A stretch of DNA of 64,000 nt from Kuschelorhynchus macadamiae (lineage: Eukaryota; Arthropoda; Insecta; Coleoptera; Curculionidae): contig JAUTXW010004495.1 of NCBI GenBank assembly GCA_030620095.1, positions 494,001 through 558,000 of the forward strand. Direction: 5' to 3'. The position numbers and the translations under genes are program-made. The first letter of the stretch is position 1; each line of letters opens with the position of its first letter. Under the pieces are notes generated by a model that was not told the DNA's origin, did no database searches, and was given only the letters and a program-made list of their open reading frames with translations. Positions 21,430 to 30,865 of the stretch are shown in pieces.

Positions 21430-23641
21430 CTTGTAGGAGACTACAACTTACCAGGGTTTGTAAAATCATACAGGAATGTTCCTCACGAGGAGTTTAATAA
21501 TGACCCAATTCCTCTATCAACTCTTTTTAATAATTCTAACAATTTAATTTTTATATCTAAAGATGAAACTGAGGCTACATTGTTTGACTGTGTTTCCTTT
21601 CATGACCTTGTACAACTAAATAACATCGAGAATCATAACTGCACGATCTCGACTTGGTATTTTTTTAATCTTTCTAATGTAAAGGTCAAAGCCTCTAATT
21701 CTCCACTATCTCGCATTAATGGTCATCATACGCTATTAGACATCATAGTTTATATTGAAAACATTTTCAGCATCCCCCCTAGTGAAAATGACTGTAACCT
21801 CAATTTTAATAATGCAGACTACAATGCGATAAATGAATATTTTGCAAATGTAGATTGGAATATTCTACAAGGGCTGGATATTGAAGATGCTGTAGAGTTC
21901 TTGTAATACACCATAAATACAGCAGTCAACTTCTTCGTTCCAGCAAAAAATATAACATTATTGAAATCTTCATGCTACTTTTCGCAGACAACCATCAACC
22001 TGATCAAAAATAAAAACAGAGTATTTACAAAATTGCGAAAGGAAACGTCTGTTTCTCTCAAAAACCGATACAGACAACTCCGAACGAGACAAGTCCAAAG
22101 CTGCTATAAAAAACGATTATGATACTTTCTTTCCATCCTCCCAACATCGAATTTTGCAGAACAACAGATCTTTTTGAGGATATTTAAGAGCTAAACGGTG
22201 TAACACTAGATATCCTGCCCAAATGATGTATAACAACCGCATGATATCCAACCCAAATGAGATTGCTAATTTATTTGCTGATTTTTTCCAGTCTGTATAT
22301 TCTCGGGACAAGCAAATTACTATCGGATCAAATCAAAATTCATGTCTAACAAACATTCATATGCATAGTTGAAATGACCTCTGACAGTCTTCAATAAGCT
22401 TGCTGACATGGATATCACAAAGGGCCCTGGTCCAGATGGAATTCCTCCTGTGTTTTTATCAGAGTGTTCCTTTCAGCAATCTTCCTTTGAGTTACATTTT
22501 CAGTTTATCAATCTCAATGGGCGTTTTTCCAAAAAAGTGGAAATTTTCCACAATAACACCGATATTTAAAGATGGCAATCGTAATGATGTTTCTAACTAT
22601 CGCCCAATATCTGGATTAAACAGTATGGCTAAGGTCTTCGAATCTATTGTCTCAGATGCAATTTTCAACGAGTTTCGGGATCCCATTCACCCCGCTCAAC
22701 ACGGCTACTTTCAAGGTAGATCATGCTAAGTAGCATAATGGACAATTCCCTCCAGGCGGACTCAGCATACTTTGATTTTAGAAAGGTATTCGATAGTGTA
22801 AATCATTCTATCCTGATTGACAAACTTAGAGACTATGGAATAGATAATCCGTTGCTTTCTTGGCTGGACAGTTACTTGATCGACCGAAAGCAAATAGTAA
22901 AATTCCGCAATTGTGTATCTGAGGAGATAAAAGTGCACTCTGAGGTCCCTCAAGGGTCCCACCTAGGCCCAATACTTTTCATAATCTTTGTGAATGTGTG
23001 CCAGGTATTTAAGTACTCTCGAGCATTGTTGTATGCAGATGACTTGAAGATCTATCGTCGAATCTCGTCTATTCATGATTGCTATTTATTGCAAAATGAC
23101 ATTGATGCTTTGGTTGCATGGTGTGACAAAAACCAAATGGAACTTACCATCAAAAAATGTCAAACAATATCATTTACCAGGAAAAAGAACCCTGTTAATC
23201 ATGCTTACTTCGTGGATGGTCATGAACTGAGCAGAGTGGAGTTTGTGAACTTAGGTTTGTGTACCACATTGATAACATTGTCTCCAAAGCATATATGATG
23301 GCTGGGTTTGTTATCAGACAGTGCTAGGATTTCAAGGATGCCGAAACACTAAAATCATTGTATTATGCATTAGTCAGAAGTCACCTTGAGTACTGCTGCG
23401 TGGTTTGGTCCCCTTTACACAATACACATTAAAAGGATAGAACAAGTACAATCTAAATTCTCAAAGTTTCTTCTGCATAGACTAGACATTGACAGCTCAA
23501 ACCTTAATGGCGAAGAACGTTCTCAACTGATGGGCCTCTCAGATCTAAAAATCCGTCGTAACCTGCTTGCTATGTCCTTCGGTCAGAGAGTCCTTAATGG
23601 TGAAGTTGACTGCCCACAAGTGCTCGAACTATTTAACTTTA
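21430..23641 (+). pseudogene. LINE ORF2 (endonuclease-RT), Jockey/CR1-like, 5' part
   Basis: It begins inside the endonuclease with VGDYNLPGF, continues to QGLDIEDAVEFL at 21906, and then through a linker (NLIKNKNRVFTKLRKETSVS). RT blocks follow: FPKKWKFSTITPIFKDG and SNYRPISGLNSMAKVFES near 22560-22640; AYFDFRKVFDSVNH; VPQGSHLGPILF; LLYADDLKIYRRI near 23030, which holds the catalytic YADD-like site; then EYCCVVWSPLHNTH and NLNGEERSQLMGLSDLK. It is broken by several shifts and stops. It is cut after LELFNF by the Harbinger insertion and resumes at 27174. It copies its RNA at a nick in the target when intact. Confidence 0.85.
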
Positions 23642-23886
23642 GGGCCCCCACAGACGCTCAGTTTTTTAGCACAGGCCGACTGTGCAAACCTAGTTTGTGC
23701 AGGCATATCGGTGCGTTTGTGTGAACGTCCGGCCGACTGCGCAGGCCGTTGGCCTGGCCTGAGCAAAATCAGACCGTGCTTGAATTTGGCCTGCGCAAAC
23801 TTGGAAAACTGAACGTGTGTGAACTCATTCAGTTGATTTGTTCAGTTTTAAGGTTTATTTACAATCTAAAAATAGTAAGCAACAAA

Positions 23887-26465
23887 ATGACGAACGTTAA
23901 CAAACAGTTTTTAAGCGAATTTATTGAAGTATACAAAAGCCTACCATGTTTATGGAAAATAAAGAGTAAAGAATATAGTGATAGAAATAAAAAGGCCGCA
24001 GCCTATAATGTGTTGATCGAAAAACTCAAAGAAATTGATACGGAAGCAAATAGGGAAGCCGTGGTAAAAAAAATTAATAATTTAAGGAGTTCGTTTAGGA
24101 AAGAATTAAAAAAAGTATTGAAGAGCAAAGTAAGCGGGGCCGGTACAGAAGAAATTTATACTCCAAGCCTGTGGTACTACGACTTGCTGATCTTTTTAAG
24201 TGATCAAGAGACACCACATGAGTCAACGAGTACCCTAGACGATGAAGAACATGGAATAAAGGTAATAGGATATTATAGAAACACTAATACGGTCAGTCAA
24301 ACAACTCTCTATATATATTTTTCCCTTTATTAAGTATACCAAGATTGAACCCACTAAATAGTAAAAAGAATAGTAAACAAAAGCAACCATAACCGTCAAA
24401 TATCATAAAATTTCACATAAAATTGACTGTTATTTTAAATGTATACAGGGTGTTTCATATTGATGTACAAATATTTCAAGGGGTGATTCTTGGGCATATT
24501 TTAAGAAAAAAACTTTATATGAACATGTGTCCTAAATACCTCAACTTTGGAGCTACAGGGTGTTGAAAGTGAAAAGTGACATATTTTTATTTGAATAAAA
24601 AAAAATGAACGACACTGGTTTTTTGTACAATAAAAACTATTTTCGTAATCTCCAACTAGTTTTTCATCAAAATGGCCTCTTGACAAAACTCGAAAGTAAA
24701 AAAATAAAATTGATTTATCTACATTTTTATGCATATTCAGGAATTAAAAGATGTAGATAAATTCATTTTATTTTTTAACTCAAAAACCGTTCGTGTGACA
24801 AAAAAAGGTCAGGAGGCCATTGTAATCAGAAACTACATAGTTGAATATTACGAAAATAATTTTTATTGTGAAAAAAACAGTGGCGTCCATTTTTTTTATT
24901 AAATAAAAATATGCCACTTTTCACTTTCAACACCATGCAGCTCAAAAGTTAAGGCGTTTAGGACACATGTTCATATATAGTTTTTTTTTTAAATATGCCC
25001 AAGAATCACCCCCTGAAATATTTGTACATTAATGTATAAAAAAAAACAAACTGTATGGAGACTTTTTTGATTGACTGACTATTTTTTAAATTAAAGATAT
25101 TGGTTTTGCCAGTTAATCGCACCTCTGTTATTAAAATAATTAACAAACATATCACGTACAAGCTTTGCATCCCTTGCCAAATTTCTATTGTGTCCAGCTT
25201 GTAGGTCATTCATTACTCCACAGTTGACAACATCCAGATCCTCAGCTTGTATATACCCGTTGGAGGTTTTTCTTAAAAAATTATGCAATGCACAACAGCA
25301 TAGTACAACAGTAATAATATTATTGGACTGTAAAGCTATTGCTGTATGAAAAATTCTAAACCTCGCTGCCAGTATTCCGAAGACGTTTTCTATAATCCTT
25401 CTTGCCCTAGATAATCTGTAATTAAATATTCTGGTCGGTCAAGTCTCTTTGGCTGAACGGTTTTAAAAAATCAGTTCGTAAAGTAAAAGCTTCATCACCA
25501 ACAAATACATAAGGTAACTCATCGTCACTAGTAATTACTTTTTCTGGGTTTGGTATTTTTAATTCTTTGTTATTTAATTTTTCATAAAAGCGTGTATATT
25601 CCAAAACACCTCCATCGGAAATCCGTCCATTAATTCCAAAATCTACCATTACAAATTCGTAGTTCGCATTTGCAATTGCCATTAAAACCATGCTATGTGT
25701 ACCTTTGTAATTAAAAAAATATGATCCGCTACCAGGAGGAGGCACTATATTAACATGCTTCCCATCAACTGCTCCCAAGCAGTGTGGAAAATTCCATCTC
25801 TGTTCAAACTGTTTGGCTATGGCCTTCCAATCTTCCTCAGATTGTGGAAACTAAAAAAAAAATTATTCATTTAGTTACCTATTTATTTGTTTATTAAAAT
25901 TTTATTAATCTTTTTTCAGAGCCCACTACACGTCCTAAGTCCTGAAGGGCATGATCCCGGAGTTTTTAACAGCGAACTAACAGAAGATGCCGAAGTTTTA
26001 TCCCGCCCTACTAGTTCAGCCAGTTTCACTCCAAGTACCTCAAAACAGAAAAAAAGACCAGAAGACTCAACTGACATATTAATATTAAGAGCCTGTGCAC
26101 AATTAGAAAAGAAGGAAGACCAATTTGATACTATAGGCAAAACTATAGCCTCAAAACTAAGAAGCTTGCCACATGAGCAACGAATATATGCTGAAAAGAT
26201 CATTAACGATGTGTTGTTCGAAGCAGAACTAGGATGCTTAAACCGAAATTATAAGTTGGTGCAAGAGCCTGCAGCTACAAATTCCAATTGTATGGAAGCC
26301 TCTCGTCAACTGATGCCTATGCAATCTACTCAAGAACAATATAATAATATGCAGTCTTCTTATCAACTGCATGTTATGCAACCCTTACTTTCTGTACAAC
26401 AACAACAAAAAGGTAATGAAAATTTAGGTACTTTTCTGCGTGGCTATAACCCCGAAGGCGAATAA
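23887..26465 (+). CDS. Harbinger ORF1, MADF/SANT-like DNA-binding protein (two exons)
   Basis: Exon 1 is 23887-24261, from an ATG in a good context (ACAAAATGA) reading MTNVNKQFLSEFIEVYKSLP. It ends AAG before GTAATA. Exon 2 is 25920-26465, after TTTTTTCAG, reading SPLHVLSPEGHDPGVF. The joint is in phase 0, giving about 306 residues. Exon 1 has the MADF pattern: FIEVYKSLPCLWKIKSKEYS, KKAAAYNVLIEKL, KKINNLRSSFRKELKKV and LWYYDLLIFL. Exon 2 has Ser/Thr-rich and Gln-rich parts and a BESS-like helical segment (LRSLPHEQRIYAEKIINDVL). In Harbinger elements such a partner helps import the transposase and bind DNA. No stop interrupts it. The intron contains a foldback MITE and the last transposase exon on the other strand. 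Confidence 0.8.
24450..25040. repeat. Full-length foldback MITE inside the Harbinger ORF1 intron
   Basis: Two arms of about 280 bp are inverted copies. The left arm runs TGTACAAATATTTCAAGGGG, GATTCTTGGGCATATTTTAA, GAACATGTGTCCTAAATACC and GTGTTGAAAGTGAAAAGTG. The right arm repeats all of it inverted, ending near 25037. The arms nearly meet around 24735, leaving almost no loop. There is no coding capacity. Confidence 0.85.
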
Positions 26466-26987
26466 TAATTTTTAGATATGTTTTTTAACCCTTGATTTTG
26501 GAATTAACATTTTATGTTTTTGAATTTTTGGAATAAAATGTTTACTTACCTTAATGAAGTTTGTTTTCAAAACTTTAAATATGGCCCTGCATGTTTCTGG
26601 TATTATTTGTCCCAATGCCTGAGGTGAAATTATTGTTGAAAACTTTAAATCTTCATATGTTCGACCAGTAGCGAGAAATCTTAGGGTAGCTGTTAACCGC
26701 TCATGGCATGAAATTGATTGCCTCATGCATGTGTCTTGCTTCTGTATTAAAGGAGAAACGAGTTTCAATAATTTCAAGTAAGTTGTCTCGTCCATTCTTA
26801 GGTAGTTAAACCAATCCTGCTTCTCAAGTTTCAAATCAGCAAGCAAATTTACATGGGAGTAATCATTTCTTTTCAGTAACCAATCTTTGGTCCATTTGCT
26901 TCTGTTAACCAACCGTTGCTTTTTTTGCTTTTTCTTTATTGCACAGGCAAGCAAAATGCAATACAATGCCGTGTCTCGAGAAGCCAT
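25091..26987 (-). pseudogene. Harbinger transposase (DDE_Tnp_4), two exons, one frameshift
   Basis: Exon 1 is 26987-26550 (MASRDTALYCILLACAIKKK; WLLKRNDYSHVNLLADLKLE; the helical FLATGRTYEDLKFSTIISPQ region), ending ATTAAG before GTAAGT. Exon 2 is 25850-25091 after TTTTTTTTAG, with phase 0 at the joint. Catalytic blocks are GAVDGKHVNIVPPPGSGSYF (first Asp), VFVGDEAFTL (second Asp) and RRIIENVFGILAARF (Glu). The protein ends INWQNQYL. The only lesion seen is a one-base shift near 25425-25435 just after FSQRDLTDQN. Repaired length would be about 398 residues, normal for the family. A sequencing error cannot be excluded. ORF1 exon 2 sits in this gene's intron on the opposite strand. Confidence 0.88.
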
Positions 26988-27173
26988 TTTCTTTTACTCA
27001 GTATAGAAAAACCGTGCCAAAACTAGTGAGTGTGAATTTACCCAGTTAACTGTATAGAAAGAACTGTGCTATAAAACTGCGTGTGTGTGGGGCAGGCAAT
27101 TAGTACAGTTAAACTGCACAAATTGGCCTGCACAGTCGGCCTGTGCTAAAAAACTGAGCGTCTGTGGGGGCCT

Positions 27174-27557
27174 TTAGAGTCCCCTCTGGTCCAACAAGAC
27201 TAACAGAAACTTTCTCACTAAATCGGAGTAGAACTGACATGGGTAGAAACGAGCCCATAAACAGAATTATGTCCCTATTTAATAAACTCCCTCCAACTGT
27301 GACGTTAGAATGTTCCACCAAAAGCTTTAAGAAAAAAGTTATGGACCATCTGAATAGCAGTGACGGCGGCTGAAGTAGTGACAGAATATAACCAGATTCC
27401 AAGTACAGACTATTATATCAATTAGTAATAGCTTTTTTCTTTTTTTTTTTGTAAATTGATTTTAAGTTTTTTTTTAAGTTTTATGTTAATATGACTTTTG
27501 TATTACTTGGGCATTGCCTGTAATGTATCTTTGTGTTAAATAAATAAATAAATAAAA
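27174..27557 (+). pseudogene. 3' end of the split LINE, with (TAAA)n tail
   Basis: The frame from 23641 resumes as RVPSGPTRLTETFSLNRSRT, then MSLFNKLPPTVTLECSTKSF and KKKVMDHLNSSDGG, with a TGA near 27372. A T-rich 3' untranslated region follows, and it ends in repeated TAAA units at 27538-27556, a usual LINE tail. Confidence 0.85.
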
Positions 27558-28259
27558 TTACTTTAATTCTTACACTCTAAACAAATAAAACAGCATAAAA
27601 TATTCATAAAAAACCACCTAATGTCTACAAAAAATGAAATAATCTCTGTAAGATGCACAATACAACACCTAAACAAATGATCACCTATTTTGGTTTTGCC
27701 AGGACTACGTGCGTCGTCTTCCTCTTCCATCTCATTCTCGAGTCAATTACAACACCAAATGGCTGGTCCATTTTAATTTAATGTGTCTATGATATGTTTT
27801 AATTGATGTTTTTTTTTTGTGTTTTGTTTTCCTCTTTATGTTTTTATCTATTTTGACATTTGGGGCCTGGTTGTTAATACCACTATCTAGTGTACCATGT
27901 TCTTTTGTGTAATATTGACTGTATTTTTTATCTTTACACAATAAATGTTTTTTGAATTTGAATTTGAATAAAGACTCAAACGGTATAACAAAAATAAAAA
28001 CATAATATGTATACATTACTATATTGAATATTTTTGTTAATTTTAAATAGATGAACCGTTAACTCACTGAAATTTAATTACTAATAGGTACATTCTGTCT
28101 ATAAGATTTCACTCCACCAGATTTATTAGCCCATTTGGAACAATTTCTCAATAAAGATTTTTTTTAACTGTACGCATCACATGGAGGCTTCTGACTGGCC
28201 TCCTAGATTTTCGATTGAGTGAACTTTAGGTTGAATGGAGTCATTTTGGGAAGATTATA
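27558..28259. other. No gene; possible LINE 3' tail near 27780-27975
   Basis: A stretch with AATAAATG followed by TTTTTTGAATTTGAATTTGAAT near 27940-27970 looks like the 3' end of another non-LTR element. Short frames upstream (VRRLPLPSHSRVNY near 27705) could be its last codons, but this is weak. Confidence 0.3.
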
Positions 28260-30865
28260 GGGTAAAGGGAGGAGAGATGGACCACATTTTGAACAACTCA
28301 ATATAACTTCTTTATTTAACAAAACAAAATTAGGAAAAAATTCTGAAATATAAAGAAACTAATTTCCTTTCCCTTAGCTTAAATAAAGTATGCAAGAAAG
28401 AACAAAAATAGTATATAAAAAAATAAAAACGTTTTGCAAACAGTGGCCCATCTATCCTCCATAGAGGAGGAGAGATGGACCATCTACTGGAGGAGAGATG
28501 GATCCTAGCGATTTGTCTTCTTCTTCAGTGTTATCTTGCTACCGCATTCCTGGCACAGGTTCACGAATGAAGTGCATCCATCGTACAACCAACGGTGACA
28601 TGCCACGCACTGCAACGTCGTCCTTCCGTGTGGTTACACGGTAGTCTTCCTTGCAACCTACGCATTCGTTCTCATAATCACTAAGTCTGTCTTCTTCGGA
28701 TGATGAATCGTTCAGCAATATCTCCGAAGAATCTGATGATTCAAATGACTCTACGCGAACTTTTCTTATTTGTACTTTTGCAGAATTTCTCTTCTTGGCA
28801 GTTTTCGTGGCGTTTTTCTTTAATTCTACTTCCTTTCTTTGATTTATATATTCAGGGGTTGTTATAACTCCTATTATTTGCCTTCTAGCTCTTTTTGCTG
28901 CTTGATGAACTATAGGAACTGGAGAGATTTCATCCAATGCCTTTCCTGGTGTAACATTTTTAACAGTAGTTCTTTTTAATGGTGTAGTCTTGTAACACTG
29001 AGTTCCAGATGGCCCTGGTTGTGGTTCTATATCTCTTGGCTGGGAAGAAACTGTTTTCACTAATGTCGAAATTGGATTTAAAACTTCATTTCTTGGTTCA
29101 CACTGGATAATTTGTTGATTGTCCTCTCCTTGTTGAACAGTTGTTTGATGAATCGTTTCTTCGGCCAAAAACGCATAATCTGGTATAACTCCCTCATTAA
29201 AAGGCGCAATTCCCGTGGATCTAAAGGCTGAGATACCATTTCGTGCTGTTGCAGCTCGCCCCCATGCTTCGCCCAATAGTTTTCCGAACTGCATTCTGTT
29301 TAGTTTTCGGTTGGGAGTGCTCCTCATAAAATTTCGGCAGGATTCATAATAATACCCCTTCAGCGACTTAAAAAAGGCGCGGTCGAGTGGTTGAAGGTAG
29401 TGGGTTGTATGCGGAGGTAAGCAAAAGAGAATGATGCCACTCCTTTCAGCGAATTCCAACATTTCAACATTCGTGGTGTGGGACGTATGACCATCAACTA
29501 TTAACAAACACGTTCCAGCTGGTTTTCTTGGGTAAAAATGATTTTGGAGCCAATCAAAAAAGATAGTCGAATTTACATAAGCTGACTTTTCGCTCATTAC
29601 TATACGAGATCCCGGGGGCATTCCATCCTTCCACTCCTCTTTTTGGTTCTTGCCCTTGAAAACACAGAATGGAGGCAAAAACATACCTTCAGCATTGCAG
29701 CACGACAATACAGTGATTGTTTCGCCCTTTTCGCCCGGACTTACTGTAGCAACACATTTTGACCCTTTCTGAGCTAGAACTTCCCCAGCTCTAGTATTGA
29801 ACTGAAGTCCTGTTTCGTCGGCATTAAATATATGACCAGGTTTATCGTGCAGTGAGTGCTGAATTAAAAGTTGTTCAAGTTTGGTAAAATAATTGTGAAT
29901 AGTTTCTCTCGACATTCCTGCAACTCGCGCGATGCTAGTGTTCTCTGCTTTTCGAACTGCAATGTCAGGGCGTCGTCTTAAAAAAGATTGCAGCCAGTTG
30001 ATTCCAGCTTTGCCTAAAAATTACCTATTCAGATTTCGATCAGAAATAGAATAATAATATATGCCTACCTTCCTTTTCATCGAATTTTGTTTTTATTCCA
30101 AGACGCTTTGCCAGGTTGAATGCCATTTGCCTCACCTCGCCTCTAGTGGGTGCAAAGCCATTTGTCTGAAGTTTCTTTATGTGAACCGCCAGCTTTTCTT
30201 CAACTGTAGCACCTAGCACTGAATCAGGACCAAGGCTATCCCTTTTCGTCAACTGGTTTTTCTGAAGTCGCCGCTTTAACGTAGTTTTTGGAATGTTAAA
30301 ATTCCTAGCGGCTTCATTTACACCCATTTCCTGAGAAACAACTGCAGTTATAGCATGGTCTAAGTTATCTGAGGTCCATTCGCCTCTAGGAGGTACATTT
30401 CGCTTGCGTGTGTAAACATTTGGCATGATTCTAAAATTAATAACGCAAATTAAGCCCAGGCCCATCTCTCCTCCTAATATCTGGTCCATCTCTCCTCACC
30501 CTGGAGGAGAGACGGACCAGTGTGCTTCTCTTCTCTGGCGCGCCACAGATGCACGAATTCAGGTTATGGTAACAGTTAAAGAAATAACTAATTGAAATAT
30601 CCACAAATGCTTTTGAAAAACTCACCTGAATATTTCGAAACTTGTTAGACAAAACAATAAAGTGAAATTTTAAGCACTAATAGAAATAAAATATGTCGTA
30701 AACAATAAAAAATATCTGATGAAAACAACATGTCAGCCGTCTCACATGGATCATTCGATGCAACTGCCAAGGTTAGGCGTAGTAAAGCACGCACTGTTGC
30801 CGTATTTGCCGCAAAAATCGCAGTGGTCCGTCTCTCCTCCCGGTCCATCTCTCCTCCCTTTACCC
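28260..30865 (-). mobile_element. Pogo-type DNA transposon, second family, complete
   Basis: The ends begin GGGTAAAGGGAGGAGAGATG and match over about 24 bp in inverted orientation. TA flanks both sides (28258-28259 and 30866-30867). The length is 2606 bp. The unit GGAGGAGAGATGGACCA is repeated near both ends: about 28267, 28467 and 28490 on the left; about 30460, 30480, 30503, 30828 and 30845 on the right, in both orientations. The first eight terminal bases equal those of the element at 687-3442, and the encoded protein has the same architecture. The iterated unit is entirely different. Confidence 0.92.
28505..30426 (-). pseudogene. Pogo-type DDD transposase with C-terminal PHD finger, one frameshift
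   Basis: Exon 1 is 30426-30069 (MPNVYTRKRNVPPRGEWTSD; helix-turn-helix NEAARNFNIPKTTLKRRLQK). The intron is 55 bp (30068-30014, GTAGGC to TTTTTAG). Exon 2 starts at 30013, restoring EGKAGINWLQSFLRRRP. Catalytic blocks are FNADETGLQF, LLIVDGHTSHTTN and PPHTTHYLQPLDRAFF, three aspartates with 36 residues between the last two. After a basic, Ser-rich linker comes a zinc finger starting CVGCKEDY. Near 28620 a one-base shift moves the rest into the next frame, where CVACHRWLYDGC and LCQECGSKIT complete the PHD pattern, ending at 28505-28507. Apart from this shift the gene is open, so this is a young copy. The untouched catalytic core could still be translated. Confidence 0.88.

Larger units (their letters stand above)
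23642..27173. mobile_element. PIF/Harbinger DNA transposon, nearly intact
   Basis: The terminal inverted repeats match over 43 of 44 bp: left GGGCCCCCACAGACGCTCAG and on through TTTTTTAGCACAGGCCGACT; the right end is the same from its second base. TTA lies on both sides (23639-23641 and 27174-27176), the 3-bp duplication typical of PIF/Harbinger. The insertion interrupts a LINE whose coding frame resumes exactly after it. It contains two genes on opposite strands, a MADF/SANT-like ORF1 and a DDE transposase, plus a foldback MITE. The high terminal identity and almost open genes suggest recent activity. Confidence 0.92.

Noticed and set aside
25916..26203. 95-codon minus-strand frame inside the Harbinger element
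   Set aside because: Antisense to ORF1 exon 2 and within the transposase intron; no motif.
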